DNA of 64,000 nucleotides from Hemicordylus capensis (taxonomy: Eukaryota; Chordata; Lepidosauria; Squamata; Cordylidae), in the NCBI RefSeq assembly GCF_027244095.1, contig NC_069658.1, forward strand, positions 264,686,687 to 264,750,686, given 5' to 3'. Of the stretch, positions 10,571 to 21,180 are shown one piece after another. Made by a program: the position numbers and the translations under genes. The notes under the pieces are model-generated. The model saw only the letters and a program-made list of their open reading frames with translations, was not told the origin of the DNA and made no database searches. Positions within the stretch are counted from its first letter, which is position 1. Every line of letters starts with the position of its first letter.

Positions 10571-10726
10571 TGGATCAAGGATGAAATTAGAATTTCACAA
10601 ATCAATGGGTTCTTGTTCTGGATTCTGAGGGTCGCAGGGGTGGCGACATGATCTCTGGATAAATGGAATTCTGGAAAAACTGCAGGTTGCAAGCGTGAGA
10701 TCTTATGTACTGGGTGTTCGGAAGCC

Positions 10727-10873
10727 CAGGGCTGTCCTTAGGGCAAGGCAAGCAAGGCAATCAACCCAGGCCCTGCTCTGTTAACCCCATTAAAATTAAC
10801 TGGAAGAGGTGCCACACTGGCTGATTTGCCCCCAAGCCCTGCACCCCACCAGGGTTCTCTAAGGACAGCCCTG
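10727..10873. mobile_element. Short hAT-type MITE
   Basis: A 147 bp element with terminal inverted repeats CAGGGCTGTCCTTAG and its reverse complement at the right end. The imperfect 8 bp flanks (CGGAAGCC and TGGAAACC) fit an aged hAT target duplication. It has no coding content. Confidence 0.7.
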
Positions 10874-11031
10874 TGGAAACCTCCCCCCTCGCTTCTGTGG
10901 TTAGGTAGCTGGTGCCCAGCGGGAGGGCCATCTCAGTAATGCCACCCCCCCCTGCCCCGCATAATGTGGAATGCCATTCCTGGGAGGCTCACCAGTTGAG
11001 AGATTTGATGATATCTTTCACATACCAAGTA

Positions 11032-11340
11032 TTTATTTATTTATGATTTGATTTGATTTGATTTATATACCACTCTTCCAAAAATGGCTCAGGGCGGTTT
11101 ACATCAAGTACAGACCTTATTATTTGGCTTTTAATTTTATTCTGGCATATCATCCCAAACTGGTTTTAGTTTATGGCTTTCTTGATTCTGCGTGATTGAT
11201 CCCTGTGCTGCGCTTCTGTTCTGCTGTTTTAACATTGAATTTGATTGTATCTTATGGTTCTTCTCATCTTGTGAGCCACCTTGGGAGGGGTTTTTTTAAT
11301 ACCAAAGAGTAGCATATCAATACTTTGAATAAATAAATAA
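11032..11340. repeat. L2-type repeat tails in opposite orientation
   Basis: A reversed tail (ATTTG pentamers, ATACCACTCTTCC, GGCTCAGGGCGGTTTACAT) is followed by a forward LINE-like 3' end (GTGAGCCACCTTGGGAGG, then AATAAATAAATAA). Both are short and diverged. Confidence 0.6.
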
Positions 11341-12435
11341 GTCTTATCCTTAAGGTCCGGTCAAACCATTGCTTCTTATCCCAGTATGACTCACTCTTGG
11401 CCCCAAGCCCCGTGGATCCTTTGTCTGACACTTTGCTCATGCTAGGTTTCCTCTTGTTTTGCAATCCCCTTCCTTATCTACCTAAATCCCTGAGAGAATG
11501 AAATACCAAGTGAGAACCATGATCACGAAGCAAATATATTGTGTGCAAACTACCTAGCCACATATACAAATCTCTATAAGATCAAAATATAAACACCGCG
11601 CCTTAAGTTCAGTAAACTGGACAAACAGGAAGCAGGTGCCCTCTGGAACTGCAGTTTATATAAAGGCTGAAGGCCACTCTAGGTTGTGAAATTCAGTTCT
11701 GGAGAATCACAACTGCTCAATTCAATCTCACATTTTATTTTTTTGTAAGCTGCTTTGGGGCAGAACTTTCCAAGAGATGACAACTGTTCCTCTTTTGTTT
11801 CCATCTTATGTTAGGATTGTTTGTTTCTGAGGCTGTGGATGGCATTGTGTTGTGCATAGCTAGGATTATGCAGCAAGTGAAGCGGTTTGCTGATAAACCC
11901 AGCCTGGGCATAAGGGCAGTGCAGAAGCACTCTGTGCTTCTGAAAGGCTGCTGTGCTTATCTTACATGCACTTTACACCGAATTGTCACAGACTGTATCT
12001 TGTGTGTCTCATGGCCATTTGACCCTACTGTTTCCATTCCCTTGCCCTCTTTCCGTCTATATCTTACACATACCTGCCTGCTGAGAAAAACATGATCTGA
12101 TGAAGTGGGCTGTAGTTACAAAAGCTTATGCTTCAATACAGTTGTTAGTTTTTAAGGTGTAACAACACTCTTCATTATTCTGGGGCAGACAGATGGGGTA
12201 AATATGGAAATAGACAAATAGCCTTATGGAGAAACTCAGCTGATCAGCTTCATGGATAGACAACAGATCACTTGTTCTGTTTCAATTCACCTCTCTTAAG
12301 ACACCTCATGATGAAGATAAAATGAAGTGAATTGAAATGGGCCAAGTGCAGTTTAACTATTGAGCTGAGCCTAACAGAGTGTCTCCAGAGATATGAAATG
12401 AGCTGCTCGGTGTGGTGTTTTTGGTGAATCCATTC
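11341..12435. other. TRIM intron 1, mostly unassigned
   Basis: No gene or exon was recognised. A dispersed reptile-type repeat end is visible at about 12090-12180 (GATGAAGTGGGCTGTAG, then AAAGCTTATGCTTCAATA). The open stretch at 11808-12095 has no recognisable domain and is not called. Confidence 0.4.
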
Positions 12436-12715
12436 CTTGATCCAGGCCAGCTTTTGAATGCATCGGGGGAAGTAACTTGCCTAGGGAGCAAGAGGTTGCT
12501 GGTTCGAATCCCTGCTGGTATGTTTCCCAGACTATGGGAAACCCCTATATCGGGCAGCAGTGATATAGGAAGGTGCTGAAAGGCAACATCTCATACTGCG
12601 TAGGAGGAGGCAATGGTAAACCCCTCCTGTATTCTACCAAAAGAAAACCACAGGGCTCTGTGGGCGCCTGGAGTTGACACCGACCTGATGGCACAACTTC
12701 ACTTAGTTACTTGTA
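12436..12715 (+). mobile_element. tRNA-derived SINE with BovB-type tail (Sauria SINE-like)
   Basis: Box B GGTTCGAATCCC lies near 12500. The body includes ATCGGGCAGCAGTGATATAG, GGTAAACCCCTCCTGTA and a tail GCCTGGAGTTGACACCGACC. The tail is the RTE-BovB-like end shared with squamate SINEs. Relatives are at 32103 (-), 54880 (+) and 58945 (+). Confidence 0.8.
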
Positions 12716-12809
12716 GTCCACTCCTGGAGTAGAGACAGGGTTAACAAACAGCCAGCAGCAAAAGCACTAAAAAATATTCTGCACTTGCCTCTCTGTACGT
12801 ACTGGACCA

Positions 12810-13250
12810 GGTCTCACGATCAGTGAGACCCGGTTTTTCTGAGTGTGCGGGGAGGAAGCCCTGGGCGGCCGGATTGGCTGCCCACACAATTGCCGGCTCC
12901 ATGATGGAGCCGGCGGGGGCTGGGGAGCTCGGGGGCCCCGCAGCCCCCGGAAGCTCCAGTATGCCCTGCACAAGTGCACAGGGCATACTGGGGAGACCTC
13001 CGGAGCTGGGAGGCGGCTTTTCGCCTCCCCTCCAGGGGTCTATTCGCGAGTAGCCATGGCGTGGAGCTGCGCCGCGGCTACTCACGATCAGATAGCCCAG
13101 GTTTGCAGAGTGCTCGCTCCGCAAACCCGGGCTAAGGGTAGAGGTACTTGAGTGGGTTACCCGCTCTAGAACCACTGGGCTCGCAGCCGAGCCCGGTGGT
13201 TCTCACGATCAGCAAAAATCGGGCTAGCGGAGGCTAGCCCGATTTTTGCT
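12810..13250. repeat. Chain of hairpins (composite MITE-like foldback cluster)
   Basis: At least seven separate inverted repeats lie end to end: 12810-12830, 12892-12914, 12956-12991, a GGAGGCG/CGCCTCC hairpin near 13011-13027, 13048-13083, 13093-13134, 13168-13203 and 13211-13250. The last is a perfect 18 bp stem with a 4-base loop. The motif CTCACGATCAG recurs at 12813, 13081 and 13202 between hairpins. The block is GC-rich and CpG-rich against an AT-rich intron. Open frames on both strands are by-products of symmetry. The family is unknown to me. Confidence 0.85.
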
Positions 13251-13476
13251 GATTGTAAGAATAGCCCCACTATCTATTTCATTAAACTGTTAATATTCCT
13301 GATTCCACTCCTCTGCCTGGTCCTTGCAAACCACAACTCTTCCCCTTGGATTCTACACTCAGGTTCTCCAGAATGATATCAGAATTGAACTGAACACAAG
13401 GTTCATCATTCTTGAGGGGGTGGGGGAGGATAGAAGTCAATACAATTAAATAAAATGCATTTTAATTTCCTGCCAG

Positions 13477-13572
13477 GGAAAACTGCAGCGTGCTGTGAGT
13501 CTGCTGGAACAGCATCTAGAAGAGTCTCTGAAACTGCAGTATCAAGAAGGAAAGAAAACAGCACAATGGAAG
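13477..13572 (+). CDS. TRIM gene, exon 2 (first coiled-coil exon, 96 bp)
   Basis: This 96 bp exon encodes 32 residues, GKLQRAVSLLEQHLEESL and onward to KKTAQWK, the start of the TRIM coiled coil that drives antiparallel dimerisation. The acceptor is TTTCCTGCCAG. The length of 96 bp in phase 0 is the canonical size for this exon in TRIM genes. The matching donor would be AAG|GCAGGT, a GC donor. The only nearby GT (after 13576) would make a 100 bp exon and shift the frame. I therefore infer a GC-AG intron. Confidence 0.87.
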
Positions 13573-14360
13573 GCAGGTGCCACTTGTAAAAGTCTCTCAG
13601 GACTTGCTCCTGCTGTAAGATTCAGGCAAACACTGATTTCCTGAGGGGTTTGACCCTACGAAACACACCCACCCACACAGACACCACTTAGAATTACCTG
13701 GAAACCTCCCAAGCCTCTCAAAGTGTCTGGGAGAGAGTTACGTGTTAACTCCATAGTTTAGGCAGAAGGCATGCCAGGCCAGAGGCATTCCTAAGCCTAA
13801 GATTCAAGTGGCAGTCCAGGGCCTGATGTTGCCAACTGCTGATTGACCAAAAACATTCTGCCTCCTCATCTCCACTCAAGCCAGATGGAGGAGGTGGAAC
13901 AGTGTGATGTTTTGAAACTTGTCAACAGGCCAGTTCAACCAGTACAGGCCAGCAGCAGATGCAAAAAGGAAGGGGCATGCCAAAAGCAATACTTAGTCAA
14001 GCAGGGGCACTAGTCAAGTGTGGGCTATTCTGATGAACATGCCCCACATGCAATCAAGGGACATGCCAGAAGGGCATGGGGCCGTCCATAGGAGATGTCC
14101 TGATGGGCGTGCTCTTGGCATGTCCCTTCCTGTTTATGTGTGCTGCTGTGCTGTATAGTTTGAGATGGCCCCATACAAACATCCTCAAGTTAAGAAATTA
14201 ACATTTTGAGCCATGTCCTGTAGCCAAAGCACATCTCTGCACGACCCCTCTCCAAGGAACCTTGGGAACTGTAGTTTTGTGTGGCAGGTCAACTGTTCTC
14301 AACCAAGTGTGAACTTTAAGTTTACCACCCTGTGTCTAATTAGGGCGAAAAGGTCACATT

Positions 14361-14363
<3 letters not shown>

Positions 14364-14413
<50 letters not shown>
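14364..14413. repeat. GA dinucleotide microsatellite
   Basis: About 24 consecutive GA units in TRIM intron 2. Confidence 0.95.
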
Positions 14414-14414
<1 letters not shown>

Positions 14415-14687
14415 CTCGGATTGCTTCATATATTGTACAACGGCTAATCAGTATGCCAAAAGTGGCTGGCAACCATGGCCAGTTGTGGCTCCCCAGAAAG
14501 TGTATTTTGGCAGGTACAGTGCAAGGGTATGGAAGGTTGCATGACCTGCTGAAATCCTCTCTTCTACACAACTATTAAAGGGACAGGATTCCCACATCTT
14601 CCTTTGCATCTGGCTAAGTTAAGAACACTACAGTTCAGCTGGTGATACTGTTGAATGCCTTGTTCCTTCTGTACTTCTCCAATGTAG

Positions 14688-14918
14688 AATAAAGTCCACA
14701 GCCAGAAAGAGCGAATCGGTACTGGGTTTATGAAGCTGTTCAGTTTTCTGGAGGAGGAAGAGGAGCGTCTCCTACAGAGGCTGAAGAAGGAGGAGCGAGC
14801 GATCCTGAAGAGGCTGCACCGAAATTTAGCACAGCTCTCGGAGCAGAGTTCCTCCCTGAAGCAGCTGGTTGAAGAGATCAAGGGGAAAAGCCAGAAACCG
14901 CCTGCTGAGCTTCTGAAG
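14688..14918 (+). CDS. TRIM gene, exon 3 (coiled coil, 231 bp)
   Basis: A 231 bp exon, the exact size of the second coiled-coil exon in TRIM genes, bounded by AATGTAG acceptor and AAG|GTATGA donor, phase 0 to 0. It encodes 77 residues, with NKVHSQKERIGTGF, FLEEEEERLLQRLKKEER and LSEQSSSLKQLVEEIKGKS. The heptad-like charged helix is typical of the RBCC coiled coil. The nearby 5' part of the open frame, upstream of 14688, is intronic. Confidence 0.93.
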
Positions 14919-15541
14919 GTATGACAGGCCTAAAAGCAACAACATTTTCCGGGGACTAAGTCCCACTGGAATCAGAGGGACTTATTTGTATATGAATCCG
15001 TAGGGGAGCTACAAAGAATCTATTATTGTAAACAATTGTTAAGTTGAAATGCCACCCATCATTCCCTAAGACGGAGGCTGGACTTAAGCAGCCACTTGCA
15101 ATTTGGGATGGTGGGGGCACTTTCAGACGTCCAATTCCATGCACAGCCTGGTCTTGCAAATGATGCAGCCTCTGTTCAGTAGACTGCAAGACTACTGAAG
15201 GTTGGAAATTTTCAAAACTCAAGAATGCCAAACCCAAATTAGCCTGCATTCTGACCCAAACATTCATGTTGAACTATTAACCAAACTGGCATGTACATCT
15301 ATTCCCCACCGCCCCAATTATGAATGAATACCCATCACAAGATGGATCTGTGAATCTATCCTTAGCAAGACTCAGGTGGGTGGGTGGGTGGCTGTGTTAA
15401 ACTGTGTAAAAGCGGTCAAGAGGGCAACTTTACCTAGAATCTGCAATCGATTACATGTAACAGGAGAAGAATTTTAAGGCTCCTAACAAATAAACAATAA
15501 TGATTTGTTTTGTTTCTCTTTCCCTTTTTTTGGCTTTCAAG

Positions 15542-15564
15542 GATGTGGAAAATGCACTGAGCAG
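15542..15564 (+). CDS. TRIM gene, exon 4 (23 bp micro-exon)
   Basis: A 23 bp exon encoding DVENALSR with the last codon split, between TTTGGCTTTCAAG acceptor and GTATTC donor. The 23 bp micro-exon is a hallmark of TRIM genes with a SPRY end. The phase (ends after two bases of AGG) fits exon 5 exactly. Confidence 0.9.
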
Positions 15565-15949
15565 GTATTCTTTTCTTACGTGTTTTGCAGAAGAGAGAGC
15601 ATCAAATATATAATCTTTTAAAATGACACACCTGTCAGGCGACAAATGACAAAAATCTGGTTTCTTGGTGCAGATTACTGCTTTTAACTTATTTGGCAGA
15701 GGAATTGATGTACAACCAATTACAATTAGAGTTTCAGATATTTGTGTTTTGGAGGGATTTGCAGATTTCACCGTACCCAACTCCTTTTCCTCTCCCCTTC
15801 CTTGAGTTATTGATGAGTTTTTGTCATGTTGCACGTAGGTGGAAAGTGACTGGAAGAGACACTGTGGGGTAGGAGTTTATTTCATTTGGTTCCCCCAACC
15901 ACTACCACCACCACCCCACTCTCTTCTAGATTGGGAGAGGGAATCTGGC

Positions 15950-16570
15950 TGTGGTTTTTTTGACCCTTGGGCTGCTATCTGTTGTTTTGCTCAGTTTTAA
16001 TTGCTGTAAAATCTTGCACCTTATAAGGGGGAGCAATGCTGGGGGTGCAGCTGCCGGCGTGGCTTGCCAGTGGGCAGACCTCCAAAGGGGACAGCCTTTG
16101 GTGACGGCCTTTGGGGGTGGGACTGAGGGCTGGGGCCAAATGTGTGTGGTGTTTGGGGTTTTTTTGTACTCCTAAAAGGAAGCCTCCTGCTGACTACTAT
16201 ATTATTGTTGCCTAGTAATTGGCTGTGCCTGGTGCAGGTATGTGTCTTGGGTTGTCCACAGATGGGGAGGTGGGGGGTGACTCTAGGGCAGCTATTCCAG
16301 TGGTGGTGGGGTCATTAGGCTATTACAGCGGAAGAAATTTATTTGCTGTTTCCCCTTCCAGCAGGCCTACCACCTCTTTGACCTTGGAGAGCAATGCCAC
16401 CCACCCACAGAATCTCACCTTATTACTCTGTAACGCCAGATCAGTCCAAAAGAAGTCTGAGATCATCCATGACTTGATTATGGATGAAGGAGTTGACCTG
16501 AATGCATTACAGAGACCTGGCCAGGACAGACTGGTGGCCCAGTTTGGTCCCAGCTTCTCCCAGTGGGTTA
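15950..16570 (+). mobile_element. L2 LINE fragment, start of ORF2 endonuclease
   Basis: The frame reads NLTLLLCNARSVQKKSEI then IHDLIMDEGVDLNAL, the N-terminal motif of the L2 APE-type endonuclease, in which the expected TETW site is degraded. The fragment stops near 16570. It is a 5' piece of L2, unlike most copies here, which are 5'-truncated. It lies in TRIM intron 4. Confidence 0.75.
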
Positions 16571-17383
16571 CTCCATGCAGAGGCGCACTAACCCCCGGAC
16601 CTTGGGGACCGGTCCGTTCCTCCAAGGTCCACTGTGGAGGTCACCTTCAGCTGCCATTTTTTCAGGAGGAGCCATTTTGTGACTTATTCCTTTTTAAAAA
16701 AAGAAAACATTTCCCCCGCAATGCTTCACAGTTTGGGGGAATTTCACTGATTGGCTGGGGGAGGGGGCATTCCTGAGCACATGGGAGCACAATACAGTAA
16801 ACAGTTTCTATTATTTTCACCTTTTTCTGCAGTTTTCCATTGGTGTATGTGTGGGTGTTTCACCTTTTTGGTCCATTCTGGAACCTAAGCCCCCTTTCCC
16901 CATAAGCATAATGCCCCGTTACTCGCAGTTTCAGCGAGGAATGGAACGCCTGCAAGCAACGAGGTTTGCCTGTATCAGGCGGTATATAAATAAATAAATA
17001 GATAGATAGATAGACTTTCCCTCCCCAGTACTCCCTGCGTTCTACCTTCCATCCTCTATAACATGAAATTCTTCAAAACAGTGCAACTTATCCAAAGAGT
17101 TCTAGGTACACAGATTGTATAAAACTGGTTTTTTTCCCCCCTCTCTGCATTTTATAGTTCATGAAGTGGTGGCATTTGTTTTATGCCCAAAAAAAAATTA
17201 GAAAAGGAAACTTTTGATTGTTTTTAATTTTGATTGTAAACTGTCTTGAGCTGTTAAGATTGGACAGTATACAAATGAAATCAACCAACAAATCAATTTG
17301 ACTTTGGACATCTCTTTAAATCCCTTCCCCTCCATGACTGTAAAATTATAAATAAGCAACATTCCATGCTGTGGTTCTTTCAG
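16571..17383. other. TRIM intron 4 remainder
   Basis: A possible hAT-like end (GAGGCGCACTAACCCC) lies at about 16580, a short AATA/GATA microsatellite at 16985-17012, and an L2-type tail (TGTAAACTGTCTTGAG, then GGACAGTATACAAAT) at about 17225-17285. No coding sequence was recognised. The polypyrimidine tract before exon 5 is ordinary. Confidence 0.5.
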
Positions 17384-17490
17384 GAGTGAAAATGTGACCC
17401 TGCTGGAAATCGAAGCAGTTCCTACTGAACTGAAGAACTTCTATAACATTCCTTGCATTGACATGATTGAAATCTTAACAAAATTCAAGG
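17384..17490 (+). CDS. TRIM gene, exon 5 (107 bp linker exon)
   Basis: This exon runs from TTCTTTCAG acceptor to AAGG|GTAAGC donor. It encodes SENVTLLEIEAVPTELKN then FYNIPCIDMIEILTKFK. It starts on the third base of a codon and ends after the first base of a codon, matching the 23 bp exon before and the PRY-SPRY exon after. It links the coiled coil to PRY-SPRY, as in TRIM7/11/39-type genes. Confidence 0.88.
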
Positions 17491-18002
17491 GTAAGCACAC
17501 TGACTCAGCATAAATCTCTGCTCACTTATATAGGGCTTAAAGTGGTGGAATACCTACTGGATCCCAATGGCCACTGCCAGAAGTCCATCATAGTGGGTAA
17601 ATGTTGGAGCCCATAGACTTAAAGAGACCACCAGAGTGACTGTGCTATTGTCACTTCCTTCTGCAAGCCTAGGAAGATCAGAGCCAAAGGAAGTCTCTCT
17701 TGTGCTGCACCAAGCAAACTGGGACCTTCTTGTTGTCCGGCTTTTGGGAGCAGGAATTCTCCAAAGTGCCCTTTCTGCTCTCTCGCAGTGAATTATAGGT
17801 GCAGGCGTTGCCTCAGAGTTGAGGAAAGAAGGAAGTTTATTCACTCCCCTCCTTCACCTATCAGTGGGAGCCAAAAGCCTGAGCTCCTCTCCAGGAGACT
17901 GTCAGGCCCACAAACCCCATCCCGACTCCCAACTGATTTGCTCCTCCTCGGCAGTCTCTGCCTTAAATAAATCCCTGCAGCTCGGACACTCCTCCCCACT
18001 TT

Positions 18003-18062
18003 CGGCCGGCTCTGTCTTCCCTGGCCAGGCACCGGCCGGCTCTGTCTTCCCTGGCCAGGCAC
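18003..18062. repeat. Perfect 30 bp tandem duplication
   Basis: Two identical adjacent 30 bp units (each starts CGGCCGGCTCTGTC and ends TGGCCAGGCAC) lie in TRIM intron 5. The rest of intron 5 (17491-18709) shows no gene that I can support; its open frames lack domains. Confidence 0.9.
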
Positions 18063-18709
18063 ATGTCCTGAACACCCAATCCCTGGCCTCCAAAGGGGGC
18101 TTATTCCCCAACTCCACCCCCCACCTTATCATTCCTCCAGCTGCTTGCAGCTATGGAGCTGCTATCCTGGCTATTCCCTCTCCACCAATCTGCTGCCTCT
18201 TGGGCGACACCTGCCCATCCCCCAGCAGCTGTTGCATGGCTCTCGGAATCCTCTCTGGCTTCTGAGAGGTAATTGCCGGGGCTGTCCTGGCATCGGCACT
18301 CTACTGGCTGGCTGGGCACACCTCCCTGTCTCAGGGAGGACGGGAGGAAACCCCGACCCTTGTAAAATGAGAGGTCCTACATCCTTTCCTGCTCCTATGG
18401 TAGCCGGCATTGTAGTTCAGCAGTAGTACATGCAGTTTGTGTACAGAAGGTTCAATCCTAGCCATTTTCAGTTGAAGCAGACAGCCCTGGTTAGTGGTTG
18501 ACTCAGAATGGGAACTCTGAAGTCTGCTGAAGGCTAGATGGCAATTGCTCCCACATGATATACTTGCAATTGGAAGTGTTCAGATGGCACTTAAGTACTT
18601 AGGCAAAAAACAACAATTTCCCAAGGAAAATATCCCCTCCAGCTCTAGAGTTCTGTGAGAGATCTGTCCTTGTCCTCAGAACTGATTGTCACTTTTTTTT
18701 CCTCACTAG

Positions 18710-19260
18710 TGGATATGTCTCTGGATCCAGCTACAGCTCATCCCAGCCTTCTCCTCTCCAAGGATAAGAAGTGTGTGAAATATGGAGGAACAATACAGAA
18801 GCCACCTGACAACAATGCAGAGAGATTTGATACTTATCGAATGGTCCTGGGCTCTAAACAGTTCACCTCAGGGAGAAACTACTGGGAGGTGGAGGTGGGG
18901 GACAGCACAGAGTGGGACCTGGGAGTCTGTAGGGAATCTGTGCGCAGGAAGGGCCAGGCAGTCATGCTGTCCCCCCTGAGTGGCTTCTGGAGACTGTGGC
19001 TTCGGCACGGAGACCAGTACAAGGCCCTGATTTCCTGCCCTACGCCACTTCCCGTGAACGTGAAGCCAACCCGGGTGGGGATTTTCCTGGACTATTCTGA
19101 AGGTGAGGTTTCATTTTACAACGTGACAGAGAGAACCCACATTTACACATACATTGGGGCCTTCTATGGCCCCTTGCTGCCTTTCTTTAGCCCAGGCCGT
19201 ACGGGGGACCCTTTGTCTGTCTGCCCTGGCCCAAAGGAGGATACTACTGGAAGCAAGTAG
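18710..19260 (+). CDS. TRIM gene, last exon with PRY-SPRY (B30.2) domain
   Basis: The acceptor is TTCCTCACTAG. The exon begins VDMSLDPATAHPSLLLS, whose LDP motif marks the PRY box. It continues through GSKQFTSGRNYWEVEVGD, WDLGVCRESVRRKG, PTRVGIFLDYSEGEVSFY and LLPFFSPG to a stop at 19258-19260. About 183 residues encode a complete PRY-SPRY, the module that selects the TRIM target. No stop or shift is seen, so the C-terminal half of the gene looks intact. The domain resembles TRIM7/TRIM39/TRIM27-type SPRYs, but a paralogue name would need a database comparison. The upstream open part from 18655 is intronic. Confidence 0.95.
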
Positions 19261-19389
19261 CAAAGGTCTACCCAAGACACAAAACTCTGGACCTTGCCCA
19301 GGCACCAGAACATGGCTTTTCATGCAGCATGAATTTGGGTCCAAACACTAGAGGGAGGCACTATGCTCCTCAACTAAGCTTCCTGCCTT

Positions 19390-19880
19390 CACTTCACTTA
19401 AAATTTGCCAGATATCCTACACCATTGCTTTATTGCATACGTTTTTATGCTTGTATTTTAAATCTTTTTAGTCAGATTTGTTTTATATTTTAGCTTAATA
19501 TTTTAATTATGTCATTTTTTATAGTCTTGTTTTTAATTTTTGTGTAAAGCACCTTGGGATTGTTTTAATGAAAGGCGGCATACCAATTTAACAATAAATA
19601 AATAAATAGTCATCCCTAGGTTGTGGAACATGCTCTCCCTGTGGGTATAAGAGGCTTATCTTCTTTGGAGGCTTTCAAGAGAGCCACAAAGACCCTTCTT
19701 TTCAGCCTGGCTTTTAATAATATTTAATTGGTTTAAAGTGCTTTTTAAAAATGAGTTTTATGTTAATATTTTAACTACTTTTATTTTATGTTTTATGTTA
19801 AATTTTAAATGGTTTGAATTTTTAGTGTAAACCACCCGGAGCCATTCAGGGTGGTATATAAATGAAATAAATAAAATCCT
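19390..19880 (+). repeat. Two L2-type 3' ends behind the TRIM gene
   Basis: The first end (about 19430-19610) has TAAAGCACCTTGGGAT, AAAGGCGGCATACC and AATAAATAAATAAAT. It may supply the TRIM poly(A) signal: AATAAA at 19593. The second (19615-19880) reads GGTTGTGGAACATGCTC, then AAACCACCCGGAGCC and GGTGGTATATAAATG, a diverged L2 3' terminus. Confidence 0.65.
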
Positions 19881-20339
19881 GCACTCCATTTCAGAAAGAT
19901 ACTTTAGGATGCATATCAGGCCTCTTTATGGCAACACCTGCTTACCATAGAGCAGATACGTCTTTTCCAGCCAACTTGCAATCACAGTAAAAAAAAAAAA
20001 TCTTAGCAAATGTCTAGAAGTAAGAAATTCAATTTTTCATACCTAGCAATTTCGAGATGTAATCAGTTTCTTCTTGGGATGAGACAATATCTCAGTGTGA
20101 TAAACAGTTCTTCAGTGCTATCATTTCTCTCAGTCTCCTGATCTTCCATATGCCCTGTCATTGTTAAAGTGTTCTGTGTGCAATTAAAAACCCACAAGCA
20201 TCACCTTTGTAATGTTGCTTCATTCTAACATACTAAATAAAGGACAACCAAGTGAACATTAGTAATTGTGGGCAATAGTGGTGGAGCTGTATCGGGAAAT
20301 ACTCCACTAGCTCTACCAATCCCAATTCAAGGAAGAGAG

Positions 20340-20386
20340 GCAGTTCTGTCCCTCTCCCTCCCCTTCCCCCCACCCCGACCCCCCCC

Positions 20387-20425
<39 letters not shown>

Positions 20426-20428
20426 ACA
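20340..20428. repeat. CT/CA microsatellite and C-rich tract
   Basis: A pyrimidine tract leads into CT repeats, then CA repeats (about 20383-20428). Short frames through it are repeat artefacts. Confidence 0.9.
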
Positions 20429-20587
20429 AAGCAAGAGGTTCAGTTCAATATTTTCAGGGCATATTAACTTTGGAGAAGGAAACAGTAAAGGCTTCTGGAA
20501 CGTTTGTAAAATATCTGTTTATTCACACATTTACAGATTGTAGCAAATGGGCGCTCACAAACACACACACCCCAGTTTCTGAACAAA

Positions 20588-20629
20588 GCCCCGCCCCCTG
20601 CATTTGACATCAGATGCAGGGGGCGGGGC
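20588..20629. repeat. Perfect 16 bp GC-rich hairpin
   Basis: GCCCCGCCCCCTGCAT (20588-20603) pairs with its exact reverse complement at 20614-20629, with a 10-base loop. No T-tract or gene boundary suggests a terminator. It may be a MITE relic. Confidence 0.75.
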
Positions 20630-20805
20630 AGGCAAAAACGGGCAGCCACTGGCCTCCCTATAGGCCTGTCCCTGTCCCACATACACTGCAGCCAAACCTC
20701 TCTTACCATTGGCCTATGGAGCACAACCCCCTCCAATGATCTTGTCAAGCAGGCAGAAACCCTTGGGAGCAGGCGGTCCTTCAGATATCCAGGGCCCAAA
20801 CCTGG

Positions 20806-20860
20806 AGATATATCTATCTATATAGATAGATATAGATAGATATAGATAGATATATGGCCA
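20806..20860. repeat. TATC/GATA microsatellite
   Basis: TATC units followed by TAGATA units form a small self-complementary repeat. Confidence 0.85.
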
Positions 20861-20992
20861 ATAAAAGCTATACTTCCCCTTCATCAGATTCTCTGTGCTC
20901 TGGGGCCAACAAAGTAACCATAATCTACTGAAATTCCATCACGTGGCCTATTAGGGCATCAGGCCCACCCAAGGTATTTAAGATAACATCAT

Positions 20993-21180
20993 CTTCTTCA
21001 CTATGAGCCCCACCACCCATTGAGATCATCTGGAGAGGTCCATTTGCAGTTGCCACCAGCTTGTCTGGTGGCTACTCATGGACGGATTTTCTCTGTTGCT
21101 GCTCTGAGACTCTGGAATGCGCTCCCTGCTGAAATAAGTACCTCCCCATCTCGGACAGCTTTTTAAAAAGTCTCTAAAGG
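20993..21180 (+). mobile_element. L2 LINE fragment (3' part of ORF2)
   Basis: It matches the L2 region after the LHWLP motif (ATGAGCCCCACCACCCATTG, CTCTGGAATGCGCTCCC) and then breaks off. It directly precedes a second L2 fragment that starts earlier in the L2 sequence, so the two are separate pieces. Confidence 0.75.

Noticed and set aside
12741-13175. 144-codon and shorter frames over the hairpin chain
   Set aside because: They follow the inverted repeats on both strands, with no recognisable protein motif.
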